The notes beneath the pieces were generated by a model. That model was not told the DNA's origin and searched no databases. It was given only the letters and a program-made list of their open reading frames with translations. Below are positions 16,501 to 24,958 of a stretch of 64,000 bases of DNA, piece by piece (position 1 is the stretch's first letter; the number at the start of each line of letters is the position of its first letter). Both the position numbers and the translations under genes were made by a program. Source of the stretch: Tenacibaculum larymnensis (GTDB lineage Bacteria > Bacteroidota > Bacteroidia > Flavobacteriales > Flavobacteriaceae); NCBI RefSeq assembly GCF_028829235.1, contig NZ_JAIWJY010000001.1, forward strand, positions 248,001 to 312,000. Direction: 5' to 3'.

Positions 16501-17010
16501 TTAAACTCTTGTTTGTTGATCAACTATTTTTAAAATATCGGGAATTCTATATTTTCCCGTCATCATAAGAATATTGGTTTTTGCTTGCTCTACATCATAA
16601 CCAATTGATGAAACATATAACGGCTTTTTACTTTCTCCTCTGTAAACAGGAAAAGAGACATCTTCTGTGTTATGAAACCTGTTTTTTGCAACTCCTATCA
16701 CAGGCACTTTCTCTTTTAATTCTTTCCACAAATATCCACCCAAACCAAATTCTTTTTGATTACTTATGTAACAATGTCCATCAATTATAATGGCTTCCAA
16801 TGTATTCAAATCTAATGACGCTAATAACTTTAAAATACAAGGAAGTTCTCTTTTATAAAAGTTTCCTGACTGATACTCTTCTACTCCCTCATAAACTGTG
16901 GTTAGTATTTTTTTAGGTTTTTCATCTTCCCAAGAAAACAAAGCGCCAACTACCTTGGCGCTTTGCTTATAATAATAAACATCTATGGCTAGTAATAACT
17001 CTTTATTCAT
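16501..17010 (-). CDS. nfi: Endonuclease V family protein
   Basis: About 169 residues from the ATG at 17010, which overlaps the immunity gene stop by 8 bp (ATGAATAA); longer starts at 17022 and 17028 exist. Endonuclease V nicks DNA or RNA near inosine, the product of adenine deamination. Key residues are conserved: Asp10 (LAIDVYY), Glu55 (YKRELP), Asp77 and His79 (IIIDGHCYI) and Lys109 (GVAKNRF). The usual N-terminal helix of about 25 residues is absent, as in many Bacteroidota forms. In Bacillus subtilis the ywqJ-ywqK-ywqL order also ends in an endonuclease V homologue. Confidence 0.85.
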   Translation of the reverse strand: MNKELLLAIDVYYYKQSAKVVGALFSWEDEKPKKILTTVYEGVEEYQSGNFYKRELPCILKLLASLDLNTLEAIIIDGHCYISNQKEFGLGGYLWKELKEKVPVIGVAKNRFHNTEDVSFPVYRGESKKPLYVSSIGYDVEQAKTNILMMTGKYRIPDILKIVDQQTRV

Positions 17011-17398
17011 CAGTATATCCATATTCATCTATTGTTGGCATCCCTGTATAACGAGCAACTGAATTATATAAAGCTTTTGTATTAACAAAACCTCCATCAG
17101 TTTGTTTCCCTTGCTCATCATACTCATAAAAAACGACTGAAGAAGCTCCATACCTTAAAGATTCATATTCAATTTTACCATTTTCATGGTAATCTACTGC
17201 CCAACCCATCGTTTGTCCATCTACATATTCCTGTTCAGAAGCCACAAAACCATTATTATAATACTCAAATACAACAAACCCTGTAAATGGTTTTCCTTTA
17301 TACCAATATTCCAAACCTGTATACTTCCCTGAGCCATTATCATCCAAATCTTCGTGAAATACCCTTATTTTTTCAGGTCTTTTTAATTCTTGATTCAT
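17003..17398 (-). CDS. YwqK-type immunity protein (MORN-like)
   Basis: This 131-residue protein is built from MORN_2-like repeats (GLEYWYKGKPFTGFVVFEYY, ASEQEYVDGQTMGWAVDYH, NGKIEYESLRYG). YwqK-family proteins are the immunity partners of YwqJ-family deaminase toxins. It lies 12 bp downstream of the toxin gene and overlaps the endonuclease V gene by 8 bp, the expected arrangement for a toxin-immunity pair. Assignment as immunity protein rests on family and position; no activity is shown by sequence alone. Confidence 0.85.
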   Translation of the reverse strand: MNQELKRPEKIRVFHEDLDDNGSGKYTGLEYWYKGKPFTGFVVFEYYNNGFVASEQEYVDGQTMGWAVDYHENGKIEYESLRYGASSVVFYEYDEQGKQTDGGFVNTKALYNSVARYTGMPTIDEYGYTDE

Positions 17399-17410
17399 TT
17401 CTTTTAATTT

Positions 17411-20122
17411 TTAAATAAATTTTTCAATAAACTTTACACCATGCGTAATAAAATTACAATCTCCACAACGTACCATCACCTTATTTCTTGATAAATTTCT
17501 ATTAAACCCTATCAATTCTTTTAATATATCATCATTTACTTTATACCCTTTAGCTTCTACCTTCCATAAAAGCTCATTCAAAGATAGTACTTCAGCATGA
17601 ATACCCGGTAAATCTCCTGTTCTTCTCCATCTGTAGTTTGCAGAATGCTTTATTCCGTTATGAAGTTCTCCTAATTTTTCAAAATGTATACTTAATCTTT
17701 TCTCTATAAAAGGATGCATATCATATTTTATATGCCCTTCTGAAAGGAAATACTTATAAATCTTTTTAATATCCTCTAAAGAGGATTTCTGTCTATTTAT
17801 ATTACTTTTTGATAAAAATTTTTCTAACTTTTTATTTGAAAAATTAGTATGTAAAATAACCTCTTTAACATACTTTTTACTTGTTACTCCAGCAACTAAA
17901 ACTATATCTCTAAGTTTATTATTAGAAGAAGTAGTATTTCTAATATTTCTTACTTGTCTTGTAACTTTACTATATAAATCTACTCCATTTTCACCAAATA
18001 AAAGTCTTATTTCATCAATTTCAGGTAAAATAGGTTTTCTATATTTATACCCTTTTTTGTAAGCTTCTTCTAAAGTAATAAACACATTACTTAACTCATC
18101 CAAGTACTTTTTTGCATCAGCCTCACCAAGTTTTTTTAGTTTCTCAGCAAGTTCTTCTACTTCTCTTTTAGAGCCTCGAAAAACTTCTTTACCATCTTTT
18201 ACTAAAGCATATAGATTTTCTCCAACAGGAACTGGAACACCACTCGCCAATAGGGGTTGCTGTGGCACTTTTTTAATGGCTACATCAAGCTTTTCAAAAA
18301 GTGTATAAATATCATCCTTAAAAGTTCTGGTTGCCTTAGACAACCCTTCAAAAAACTCATCAATCCATTTTCTTAGTGTTTTAAGGTGTTTTGGAATATC
18401 TTTTATAAAGTCCGCAATAATAGTACCTAGCTTTACAAATGTATCGATACCAAATTGTACAGTACCCCCTAACGCTTTTGCTGCTTTTTTAGGTATTTCT
18501 GCTAACGCTTTATACGATCGTAACGTTTCTTTTAATGCTTTAGCAACCGTTCCTGTTCCTCCTGTTAAAAAGAAGGTAGCTACCTCTGAAGCTACAAAAC
18601 CAACAAAGAAACCAATATAATAACCTAAGGCTCCTGGGTCTATTTTTACTTTTATATCTGAGGTTAAAAATCTAAATACAATTTTTACAGCATACGCTGG
18701 CATACTGGCTATAAAGCCAAAAATAGCTTTTAAGTTCTCTAGCGTAAACAGCGCTACAAAACCATCCATAAGGTTTTCAAAACTCTCTGCAAACAAACTT
18801 AGGTAACTCGCTGGATTTTCAAAGAACTCAGCGCTTTGTATGGCTGCGTTTAGCACATCAAAGAGCATTGCTAAAATATCAATAAACGATTTAACAAACT
18901 CTATAATACTGTTAATTAACCCTACTAATAATCCATTGATATACTCATATAAATCCAACAAATGGTTTGATACGCTATCAAAAAAATCTTGTAACTGTGT
19001 AGGAATAGCATCTAACACCTCTACTGCCTTACTAATATCAAATGGTATCAGTTTTGCAAATCGTCTTTTTTTAAGCAGTAATTTTGCTATTGAAGTGGCT
19101 TGTGTAGCTGCTGGTTGTATATAGGTTTTATAAACGTCATTGCTAAATTTTTCTACATCAAACAAATTATCTTCCCCTCGTAATTTAGGTAATAATGGAT
19201 TGTATTTAGACCCCGATTCATCTTTAAAAGCCGTATTCCACCGTTCTTCTCCTAACTTTAATTTGTTTACTTCTTTACTTGCGTTTTTTAACCCTCCTGA
19301 TATATCTGTAAAAACATCTTTGGTAGACCATCGTATGATTCTGCCTCCTTTCAGTAGCTTTTTGGTAACCAGTAAATAAAACAAACTATCTTCCTCTGCT
19401 AATTCTTCTTTGATCATTTCAGAAAGGTCATTGGTTTGTACCTGAACTCCAAAAGCTTTTGCTACTTTAGAAAGGGTTAATCTATCTACCTCTGGTAAAG
19501 TTTTTACATTTTTTCCTTTATGGATTCTGAATACCGTACCAAAGGCATTCGTACCTCCACCAGATTCTATAAACACAACTATTTGATGTGTATTTACTTT
19601 GGTAATGTTTTGGTATGCTCTTTCTAGTTTTGCTCCGTTATCTGAAACAAATACCGTGATAAACGCATCGTATTCAATGCTGATTTCTTCTTTCTGTTTT
19701 GATTTTGAGCTGTTTTGAATCTCAAAAAAAACATCATCTTTAAGTATGTCTCCCCAAAGCTTTATATAAAACTTCTCGTTTATTTTATAATAGGAAATTT
19801 CTCCAAGACTAAAGTCATAATACGACTTTATAAAAGCTGTGTTTTCTGGACTTATATCGTAATCAAAATCATTTGAAATTTCACCTACTGGTTGTGGATT
19901 TTCTTGCAAAAAAAAATCTCCATATTCTCCAGATAATGTACTATTGATATGTAAAAACCACTTATTGGGATTTTGTACTCCTTTTTCTATTTCTACATAT
20001 ATATTGGGGCTTGGAACTGCTGTTTCTTTTATTTTTTGTTGCTGAACATCTGAAAACACCACCAAATCTTTAAAATTGGTTTTGTGTTTAAATTGTTTAC
20101 TTCCATATTCATGAGCATGCAT
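17411..20122 (-). CDS. Large polymorphic-toxin-like protein with C-terminal YwqJ-type deaminase
   Basis: 903 residues from the ATG at 20122; the longer frame begins with a TTG at 20155 and is less likely. Residues 1-about 230 are beta-rich and unassigned. Residues about 384-534 are hydrophobic with several potential membrane helices (GYYIGFFVGFVASEVATFFL), possibly a translocation or pore region. The C-terminal about 120 residues are the toxin-like tip: zinc-site His842 and Glu844 in GIHAEVLSL, and Cys886 and Cys889 in RCGDCNF, the HAE/CxxC pattern of YwqJ-type nucleic-acid or nucleotide deaminases. No signal peptide. Immunity and repair genes follow directly. Confidence 0.8.
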   Translation of the reverse strand: MHAHEYGSKQFKHKTNFKDLVVFSDVQQQKIKETAVPSPNIYVEIEKGVQNPNKWFLHINSTLSGEYGDFFLQENPQPVGEISNDFDYDISPENTAFIKSYYDFSLGEISYYKINEKFYIKLWGDILKDDVFFEIQNSSKSKQKEEISIEYDAFITVFVSDNGAKLERAYQNITKVNTHQIVVFIESGGGTNAFGTVFRIHKGKNVKTLPEVDRLTLSKVAKAFGVQVQTNDLSEMIKEELAEEDSLFYLLVTKKLLKGGRIIRWSTKDVFTDISGGLKNASKEVNKLKLGEERWNTAFKDESGSKYNPLLPKLRGEDNLFDVEKFSNDVYKTYIQPAATQATSIAKLLLKKRRFAKLIPFDISKAVEVLDAIPTQLQDFFDSVSNHLLDLYEYINGLLVGLINSIIEFVKSFIDILAMLFDVLNAAIQSAEFFENPASYLSLFAESFENLMDGFVALFTLENLKAIFGFIASMPAYAVKIVFRFLTSDIKVKIDPGALGYYIGFFVGFVASEVATFFLTGGTGTVAKALKETLRSYKALAEIPKKAAKALGGTVQFGIDTFVKLGTIIADFIKDIPKHLKTLRKWIDEFFEGLSKATRTFKDDIYTLFEKLDVAIKKVPQQPLLASGVPVPVGENLYALVKDGKEVFRGSKREVEELAEKLKKLGEADAKKYLDELSNVFITLEEAYKKGYKYRKPILPEIDEIRLLFGENGVDLYSKVTRQVRNIRNTTSSNNKLRDIVLVAGVTSKKYVKEVILHTNFSNKKLEKFLSKSNINRQKSSLEDIKKIYKYFLSEGHIKYDMHPFIEKRLSIHFEKLGELHNGIKHSANYRWRRTGDLPGIHAEVLSLNELLWKVEAKGYKVNDDILKELIGFNRNLSRNKVMVRCGDCNFITHGVKFIEKFI

Positions 20123-20159
20123 ATTTTTTTGTTTTTTATGATTAGTAAAAAACAAACCT

Positions 20160-20195
20160 CACCCAGCCTTCCTCTTCTCAAAAAGAGGAAGGAAC
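20160..20195. repeat. Possible dispersed hairpin repeat upstream of toxin gene
   Basis: CCTTCCTCTT / AAGAGGAAGG perfect 10-bp stem with a 6-nt loop (20167-20192) in an ACCCAGCC context, similar to hairpin repeats I remember from Bacteroidota intergenic DNA. Copy number in the genome is unknown. Confidence 0.35.
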
Positions 20196-20254
20196 TAACA
20201 AATACAATACGCTTTACTGATTTTTTTGGGTAAGGTTTGTGACTGTGTGTATAG

Positions 20255-20281
20255 AAAAATGTTTGTTAAACAAACATTTTT
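20255..20281. repeat. 27-bp perfect palindrome downstream of the 1183-residue gene
   Basis: AAAAATGTTTGTT / AACAAACATTTTT arms around a central A, 7 bp past the stop of the large gene. It could act as a terminator or a binding site. The half CAAACATTTTT recurs near 10331 and 23941 in front of other cluster genes. Confidence 0.6.
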
Positions 20282-20288
20282 ACTGCAC

Positions 20289-23200
20289 TTATGCTACATT
20301 GTTGGTATCGCCCACAATATCGTAATCTACACCATCTGGTCCTTGACCTATCTTATAGGTACTTACATCAAATAAGCCTTGACCTTCACAGTCTGGATTA
20401 CACGGCAAACCTCCTTCGTTTAACACAACAGAATCTGCTTGTAACACGGTTAAGGTTGTTGGTACACGAGTTTCCCAAGTACCTTCCACTTCACCTTCAA
20501 TGGTTTGCATTTCTTCGGCAACAGATACATATAAATCATCATCCATATCGGTAACCATACCTTGACCATTCCAAATTTCACCAGTTTTCATATACCAGTT
20601 TACAGCTTCTTCAAAACCTGGACGTACAGGTACTACAGATCTTGCCATACCGCTTTGTAAAAAAGCTTGGAAAATAGGGTCGCTACCTTCGTTATACTCA
20701 AAATTAGCATCCCAACTACCTTCTGCTCCATAGAAATAAGGATAGAATGTATACGCCATAATTTCCCAATCAAATGCTTGTTCAAAAAACTTTACTGTTT
20801 CAGCGTGCTTTTGAAATTTAGACGTTCTTACAACATGTTTGGCATCCACTTCTTTACCTTCTTCTTTATAATTATCTTGAGCGGTAACAACATCAAAAGG
20901 TTTTGTTATCAAGTCGATAGCAATACGTTTTAGTTCACGTTTTTCAATACTACGGTTTATTTGAGAACTTAGTTCTTTTTTCTTTTCATTAGGCTCTTTT
21001 TCCGTCTCTTGAGATTTTTTTAAATCTTCATACTCTTTTAAACGCTCATTATAAGCATCTATAATAGCTTTATAAGTTTCATTTTGCCATTTTTCAATAC
21101 CTTTTCTATCTACCCTACACTTTATAACTACATTTAAACTACCAGTAAAAAAATCAACTTGTGTAGCAGAAACAGCAACATTACCTGTATGTCCTGACAT
21201 TGTTCTAGTAACCTCTTTATGCAACTTCGGTTGATTTTCTCTATCTGTTATTTTAATGCTTCCTACATTAATAAAGAATCCTTTTGCATTTGCAGCTTTA
21301 TCATCCTCCACACCTGAATAACTTACACTAACTTCAACCGACTCATAACCCTCAGGTAATTTTACATCCCCTTCAATTGAAGATGACTCATAAGCGTTAA
21401 TAGTTTTAGTCGAATCTAATTTAAAAGATTCACTAACATAAATCTCATTAACTGGTGCGGTTTCAACCTCTGCATTATAAATCGAAGCTAGATACTGGTA
21501 ATTGTTTTGGTTTAATTCTTTTGAGTTATTAATCGCATACATTCTTAAACCACTTGGATGAACAGGTTTTCCCGAAATATCAAATCCTGTTGATGTTTTT
21601 CTACTTCCTTCTCCATTTTTCAAATATGATTCAATATAAAACTTCGCAGGTTCTGGTAACGCAAATTCATACATTAAGCGTTTACCATAATTTATCAACT
21701 TATTCTTATAAATCTTATCTACCCAACGATATACTCCCGTTACATGCTTATCTCCCTTACGATTGTCAAATCCATGAGTATTATTTTCCTCAAACTCACG
21801 TAGCATACGCGATGTACGTTTAGTACTAATTTTCTGAACCACACGCTCTAAAGCTCTTTCTGTTACCTCCTGCGCATACGTTTGCGCTTGTAAATTAGAA
21901 TCAGAAGCAGAAGTTGATGAAGAGTTATTATAATTAGCTCCTGCAGAAAATCTAGTTTTAGCAAATTCAGCAGACACACTTGCATTTGCTCCAAAACTAG
22001 TAGCATTATCACTATTTACAATCGAGGAAGCTTCACTTTGTAATTCATTACGTTCTGTTGAGGTAGTGTCTGTTAGGTTTTCTACTTCTTTTTCTGTTGT
22101 TGTTTCCGTAGTCGTTTCTGAAACTCTTAAGTCTCTAGTAGAACGCTCTTTATATTCTCGTGCCATGATATTTTCAATATGTGACACTTCACCTGGTACA
22201 TAACAACACACCTCTTGTTCTACTCGCCTAAAATCTGCTACTCCTAATTGAGATACTCCATAAAGAACACCTTTTCCATCAGCACTTGACCCCTCAGAGA
22301 CATTACCACTAACTATACATTGACCAACAAAATTGTTAGTTATTTCATAGTACCCATCATCAAACTTAACCTGAAACATAATGTTTTTAAACTCTAATGA
22401 CACTCCGTTACTTAAAACAAAACTACCGTTCAAACCAAATACAGGTCCTGAAATTAACTGTTGTAAATTTTCTGGAAATAACTCAATTCTTAACAATGTA
22501 TTATCAAAACTAGCAGGACTACTCTTAAATGAAGTTCCGGTATATGGTACTTGAGCATCAATATCATCTAAAGTATAGTTTGCTTCTGTTACTCTTACAT
22601 TAGTAGAATCTTCAACCTTTAAAAACATAATAATTTTTGATCCTTTCCCCATTTGACCAAAAACATCTCCCGAATAAGAGTATAAGGGTGTACTTTTACT
22701 AAGATTATAATTTAGAGTACCTCCTTGAATAGAAACAGCTCTCACTTTTTCTGGAGTATTTTCTAAAATTTTCTGATTCTCTTCTTTTATTTTTTGTCTA
22801 AGAACCGTTTTAGCTTCATAAAAATTATCATATAATTTAAGTCCTTCAGAATTTAATAAATCTTTAGTCTCTTCTGAATACTGAAAAGTAGTTGTCGTTG
22901 TACCATCCGCAGCTCTACTAATCTCTTCTGCTTTTTCAAATTCAAACTTAGGTAATTCTAAATCCGGATATATTTCTAATCTTTTTTCAAATCCTGATGT
23001 AGCGTCTACAATTGTTTGAATCGTTGGTTGAGCTGCATTTTTTATATCTTCTACAGCTAATTCATGAGCTTGTAAAGCTTCTTTATATCGTAACTGCTCA
23101 CTTTTATTATAAACATACTCAGCTTTTTCAATTTCCTTTAAACCTAGTTCATATTGTTGCAAACGTGTTTTAGCCATCTCAACCTGTAAACTAGATGTCA

Positions 23201-23840
23201 AATACTCTGATGAACTAGGACTTATATTTGTAGCCCCTCCTTCAAATTGCTGATCTGAGATAACCACTTCTTTAGGCACAATAACACTTGCATTCGCTCT
23301 ACGTACAAATTCTTTTTCATTTTCTTCTGTAAAAACAATTTCCCCCTCTGTTTCTTGTGAAAAGCTGTTAGTAAATACATTAAATGCTTTTAAAAACTTA
23401 TTCGCTACCAACATTTGAATCAGTCCTTCTCGAACAATAGCCGATTCTTTATTAATGGTTTGATGAAATAAGTTTTCCCATAATACTAATTCTTCATCAA
23501 CAGTAAGTTCTTGTGCTGCATATAAATTAGCATCAATACCAGCATACGATAATACTGTCTTATTGCGCACTAACCATCCTGAAAACTGATACAATGCTTC
23601 GTGTAAATTTTTAATCTCTACCCTACTCGCTATAGGTGTAAAATTCGTGCTATAAGCTCCTTTTAAAGCTATTTTTCTTTCTTTATCTGTAGTAGCTCCT
23701 TGTATTGCTTGAAAAGCTAAACTTTCTGCTTTTTTTTCTTCTGGAAACGAAACAAATCCGATTTCTTTGTCTTCAATTAATTGTGGACTACGTAATGTTA
23801 CAAACCTAAATAGGTTTGATTTGATTGGTTTTTTACTCAT
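20289..23840 (-). CDS. 1183-residue conserved protein of unknown function
   Basis: I do not recognise a named domain. It has no signal peptide. Residues 220-260 look coiled (EMAKTRLQQYELGLKEIEKA). Notable motifs are CCYVPGEVSHIENI (545-558), a Thr/Glu/Ser-rich low-complexity stretch (575-650), RWVDKIYKNKLINYGKRLMY (705-724) with PEPAKFY following, and FEQAFDWE with a nearby YTFYPYFYG close to residue 1020. I have the impression that these motifs occur together in other large bacterial proteins, but this is unverified. It is the first gene after the divergent control region and lies before the deaminase toxin gene, so it is probably its partner, carrier or a second toxin. Confidence 0.6.
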   Translation of the reverse strand: MSKKPIKSNLFRFVTLRSPQLIEDKEIGFVSFPEEKKAESLAFQAIQGATTDKERKIALKGAYSTNFTPIASRVEIKNLHEALYQFSGWLVRNKTVLSYAGIDANLYAAQELTVDEELVLWENLFHQTINKESAIVREGLIQMLVANKFLKAFNVFTNSFSQETEGEIVFTEENEKEFVRRANASVIVPKEVVISDQQFEGGATNISPSSSEYLTSSLQVEMAKTRLQQYELGLKEIEKAEYVYNKSEQLRYKEALQAHELAVEDIKNAAQPTIQTIVDATSGFEKRLEIYPDLELPKFEFEKAEEISRAADGTTTTTFQYSEETKDLLNSEGLKLYDNFYEAKTVLRQKIKEENQKILENTPEKVRAVSIQGGTLNYNLSKSTPLYSYSGDVFGQMGKGSKIIMFLKVEDSTNVRVTEANYTLDDIDAQVPYTGTSFKSSPASFDNTLLRIELFPENLQQLISGPVFGLNGSFVLSNGVSLEFKNIMFQVKFDDGYYEITNNFVGQCIVSGNVSEGSSADGKGVLYGVSQLGVADFRRVEQEVCCYVPGEVSHIENIMAREYKERSTRDLRVSETTTETTTEKEVENLTDTTSTERNELQSEASSIVNSDNATSFGANASVSAEFAKTRFSAGANYNNSSSTSASDSNLQAQTYAQEVTERALERVVQKISTKRTSRMLREFEENNTHGFDNRKGDKHVTGVYRWVDKIYKNKLINYGKRLMYEFALPEPAKFYIESYLKNGEGSRKTSTGFDISGKPVHPSGLRMYAINNSKELNQNNYQYLASIYNAEVETAPVNEIYVSESFKLDSTKTINAYESSSIEGDVKLPEGYESVEVSVSYSGVEDDKAANAKGFFINVGSIKITDRENQPKLHKEVTRTMSGHTGNVAVSATQVDFFTGSLNVVIKCRVDRKGIEKWQNETYKAIIDAYNERLKEYEDLKKSQETEKEPNEKKKELSSQINRSIEKRELKRIAIDLITKPFDVVTAQDNYKEEGKEVDAKHVVRTSKFQKHAETVKFFEQAFDWEIMAYTFYPYFYGAEGSWDANFEYNEGSDPIFQAFLQSGMARSVVPVRPGFEEAVNWYMKTGEIWNGQGMVTDMDDDLYVSVAEEMQTIEGEVEGTWETRVPTTLTVLQADSVVLNEGGLPCNPDCEGQGLFDVSTYKIGQGPDGVDYDIVGDTNNVA

Positions 23841-23929
23841 TTTTATAAAATTTAATTAATTCTTAATCAAGCTCAAAAAGAGCCCTGTTTAGTTGCTTTT
23901 CTAACAGTTCTTTTTTCTTGATTTTTGGT

Positions 23930-23955
23930 TTTATTCAAAAAAATGTTTGAATAAA
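23930..23955. repeat. Dyad in the leader of the 1183-residue gene
   Basis: TTTATTCAAA / TTTGAATAAA arms with a 6-bp spacer; downstream of the expected transcription start. Candidate regulator site or RNA hairpin. Confidence 0.5.
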
Positions 23956-24076
23956 CGAGTATAGATTTCAAAAAAGTGAAGAAAATCAAGTTGAAATCTT
24001 AAAAACACAATCGCTAAAACCACACAAATGTTTGATTATTACAATTTTTTTGTATATTAGCAATTCATTAACGATG

Positions 24077-24108
24077 CAAATATAAAACATATTACACATT
24101 TAAACAAA
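24077..24108 (-). promoter_or_regulatory. Promoter of the 1183-residue gene
   Basis: TTTG, 20 bp, TATATTTG on the minus strand: a perfect Bacteroidota promoter. The CAAATATAAAACATATTACA core (plus strand) differs at one of 20 bases from the core of the lysis promoter at 16355-16374. Confidence 0.8.
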
Positions 24109-24120
24109 CAAAAGTTTAAT

Positions 24121-24136
24121 TATTTTTGCAATATGT
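24121..24136 (+). promoter_or_regulatory. Repressor gene promoter box with overlapping operator half-site
   Basis: TATTTTTG at 24121-24128 matches TAnnTTTG. TGCAATATGT (24127-24136) overlaps its end, suggesting autoregulation by the S24 protein. The -33 region is weak. Confidence 0.55.
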
Positions 24137-24152
24137 AAAAACATAAAATGTT

Positions 24153-24953
24153 ATGGGAATTTCCGAAAAAATAGCAGCAATTAGAGATGCTTTCAACTTA
24201 AACAACTTTTCTTTTTCAAAAAAAATAGGTGTTACTGGAACCACTATAGACAGCATTATTAATGGAAGACCTCAATCTGACGGTAGTAGAAAAAAAACAA
24301 AACCTGGTTACGATGTTCTTACTTCTATTATTAATGAATTCAACATAAACCCCGACTATTTATTTGGAAAAAGTGACATAATGTTAAAGACTGAACCCAG
24401 CAATATTCAAACATATTCTGGAGTACCTCAAGTTGTTTCTGTAAATTCTTCAGGGAATGAAAACGTGGTTTATGTTCCTATACAAGCAAGAGCTGGTTAT
24501 TTAAATGGTTATGGTGATTCAAATTACATAGAACAATTACCTTCTTTTAACATGCCACATCTTAATAATGGTACCTTTCGTTGTTTTGAAGTACAAGGAA
24601 ATTCCATGGTGCGTACTTTTTTTGATGGAGATCTAGTTTTTGGTAAATATGTTGAAAACTTACACGATATTAAAGATGGTCGTATCTATGTAATTGTAAG
24701 TAAGAATGATGGTATTGTTTTAAAACGTGTAATTAATAGAATAGAAGAAAGAGGAAAACTTATCTTAAAAAGTGATAACAAAGATGGCAACTACCCTACC
24801 TACACTATAAATGCTGAGGAAATTATGGAAGTTTGGTATGTAACTATGTTCGCCTCTAAACAAATGCCTGAACCTGTTGATGTTTATGATAGATTACACG
24901 ATTTAGAAAGTAAAATTGTTGAATTAGAAGAGCAAATTAGCAGTAAAAATTAA
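24153..24953 (+). CDS. S24-family (CI/LexA-type) repressor
   Basis: This 266-residue protein has an N-terminal XRE-type helix-turn-helix (residues 1-75: FSFSKKIGVTGTTIDSIING) and a C-terminal S24 peptidase domain. The self-cleavage parts are intact: Ala114-Gly115 in QARAGYLNG, catalytic Ser151 in VQGNSMV and Lys191 in GIVLKRV. This predicts RecA-stimulated autocleavage after DNA damage. The last 25 residues form a coiled coil. It is divergent from the toxin operon, with candidate operators at both cluster promoters. Downstream genes follow at 5, 0 and 9 bp and are probably co-transcribed. Confidence 0.9.
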   Translation: MGISEKIAAIRDAFNLNNFSFSKKIGVTGTTIDSIINGRPQSDGSRKKTKPGYDVLTSIINEFNINPDYLFGKSDIMLKTEPSNIQTYSGVPQVVSVNSSGNENVVYVPIQARAGYLNGYGDSNYIEQLPSFNMPHLNNGTFRCFEVQGNSMVRTFFDGDLVFGKYVENLHDIKDGRIYVIVSKNDGIVLKRVINRIEERGKLILKSDNKDGNYPTYTINAEEIMEVWYVTMFASKQMPEPVDVYDRLHDLESKIVELEEQISSKN

Positions 24954-24958
24954 TTTTT

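Larger units (their letters stand above)
23841..24152. promoter_or_regulatory. Divergent control region of the island
   Basis: This 312-bp gap holds the minus promoter of the 1183-residue gene (TTTG 24105-24108, 20 bp, TATATTTG 24077-24084), the plus promoter box of the repressor gene (TATTTTTG 24121-24128), and an inverted pair ACATATTACA (24087-24096) / TGCAATATGT (24127-24136). A 10-bp-arm dyad lies at 23930-23955 in the long leader of the large gene. Confidence 0.8.

Noticed and set aside
20123-20155. Longer start of the deaminase toxin protein
   Set aside because: The extension begins with TTG and adds 11 residues of no evident domain; the ATG at 20122 is adequate.
9708-24953. Complete prophage
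   Set aside because: Lysis genes, a collar-domain protein and an S24 repressor are present, but no terminase, portal, capsid, tail tube, tape measure or integrase is recognisable.
9708-24953. Contractile injection system (eCIS, T6SS or R-type particle)
   Set aside because: No sheath, tube, baseplate, spike or AAA ATPase gene is seen; only fibre-like and lysis functions are supported.
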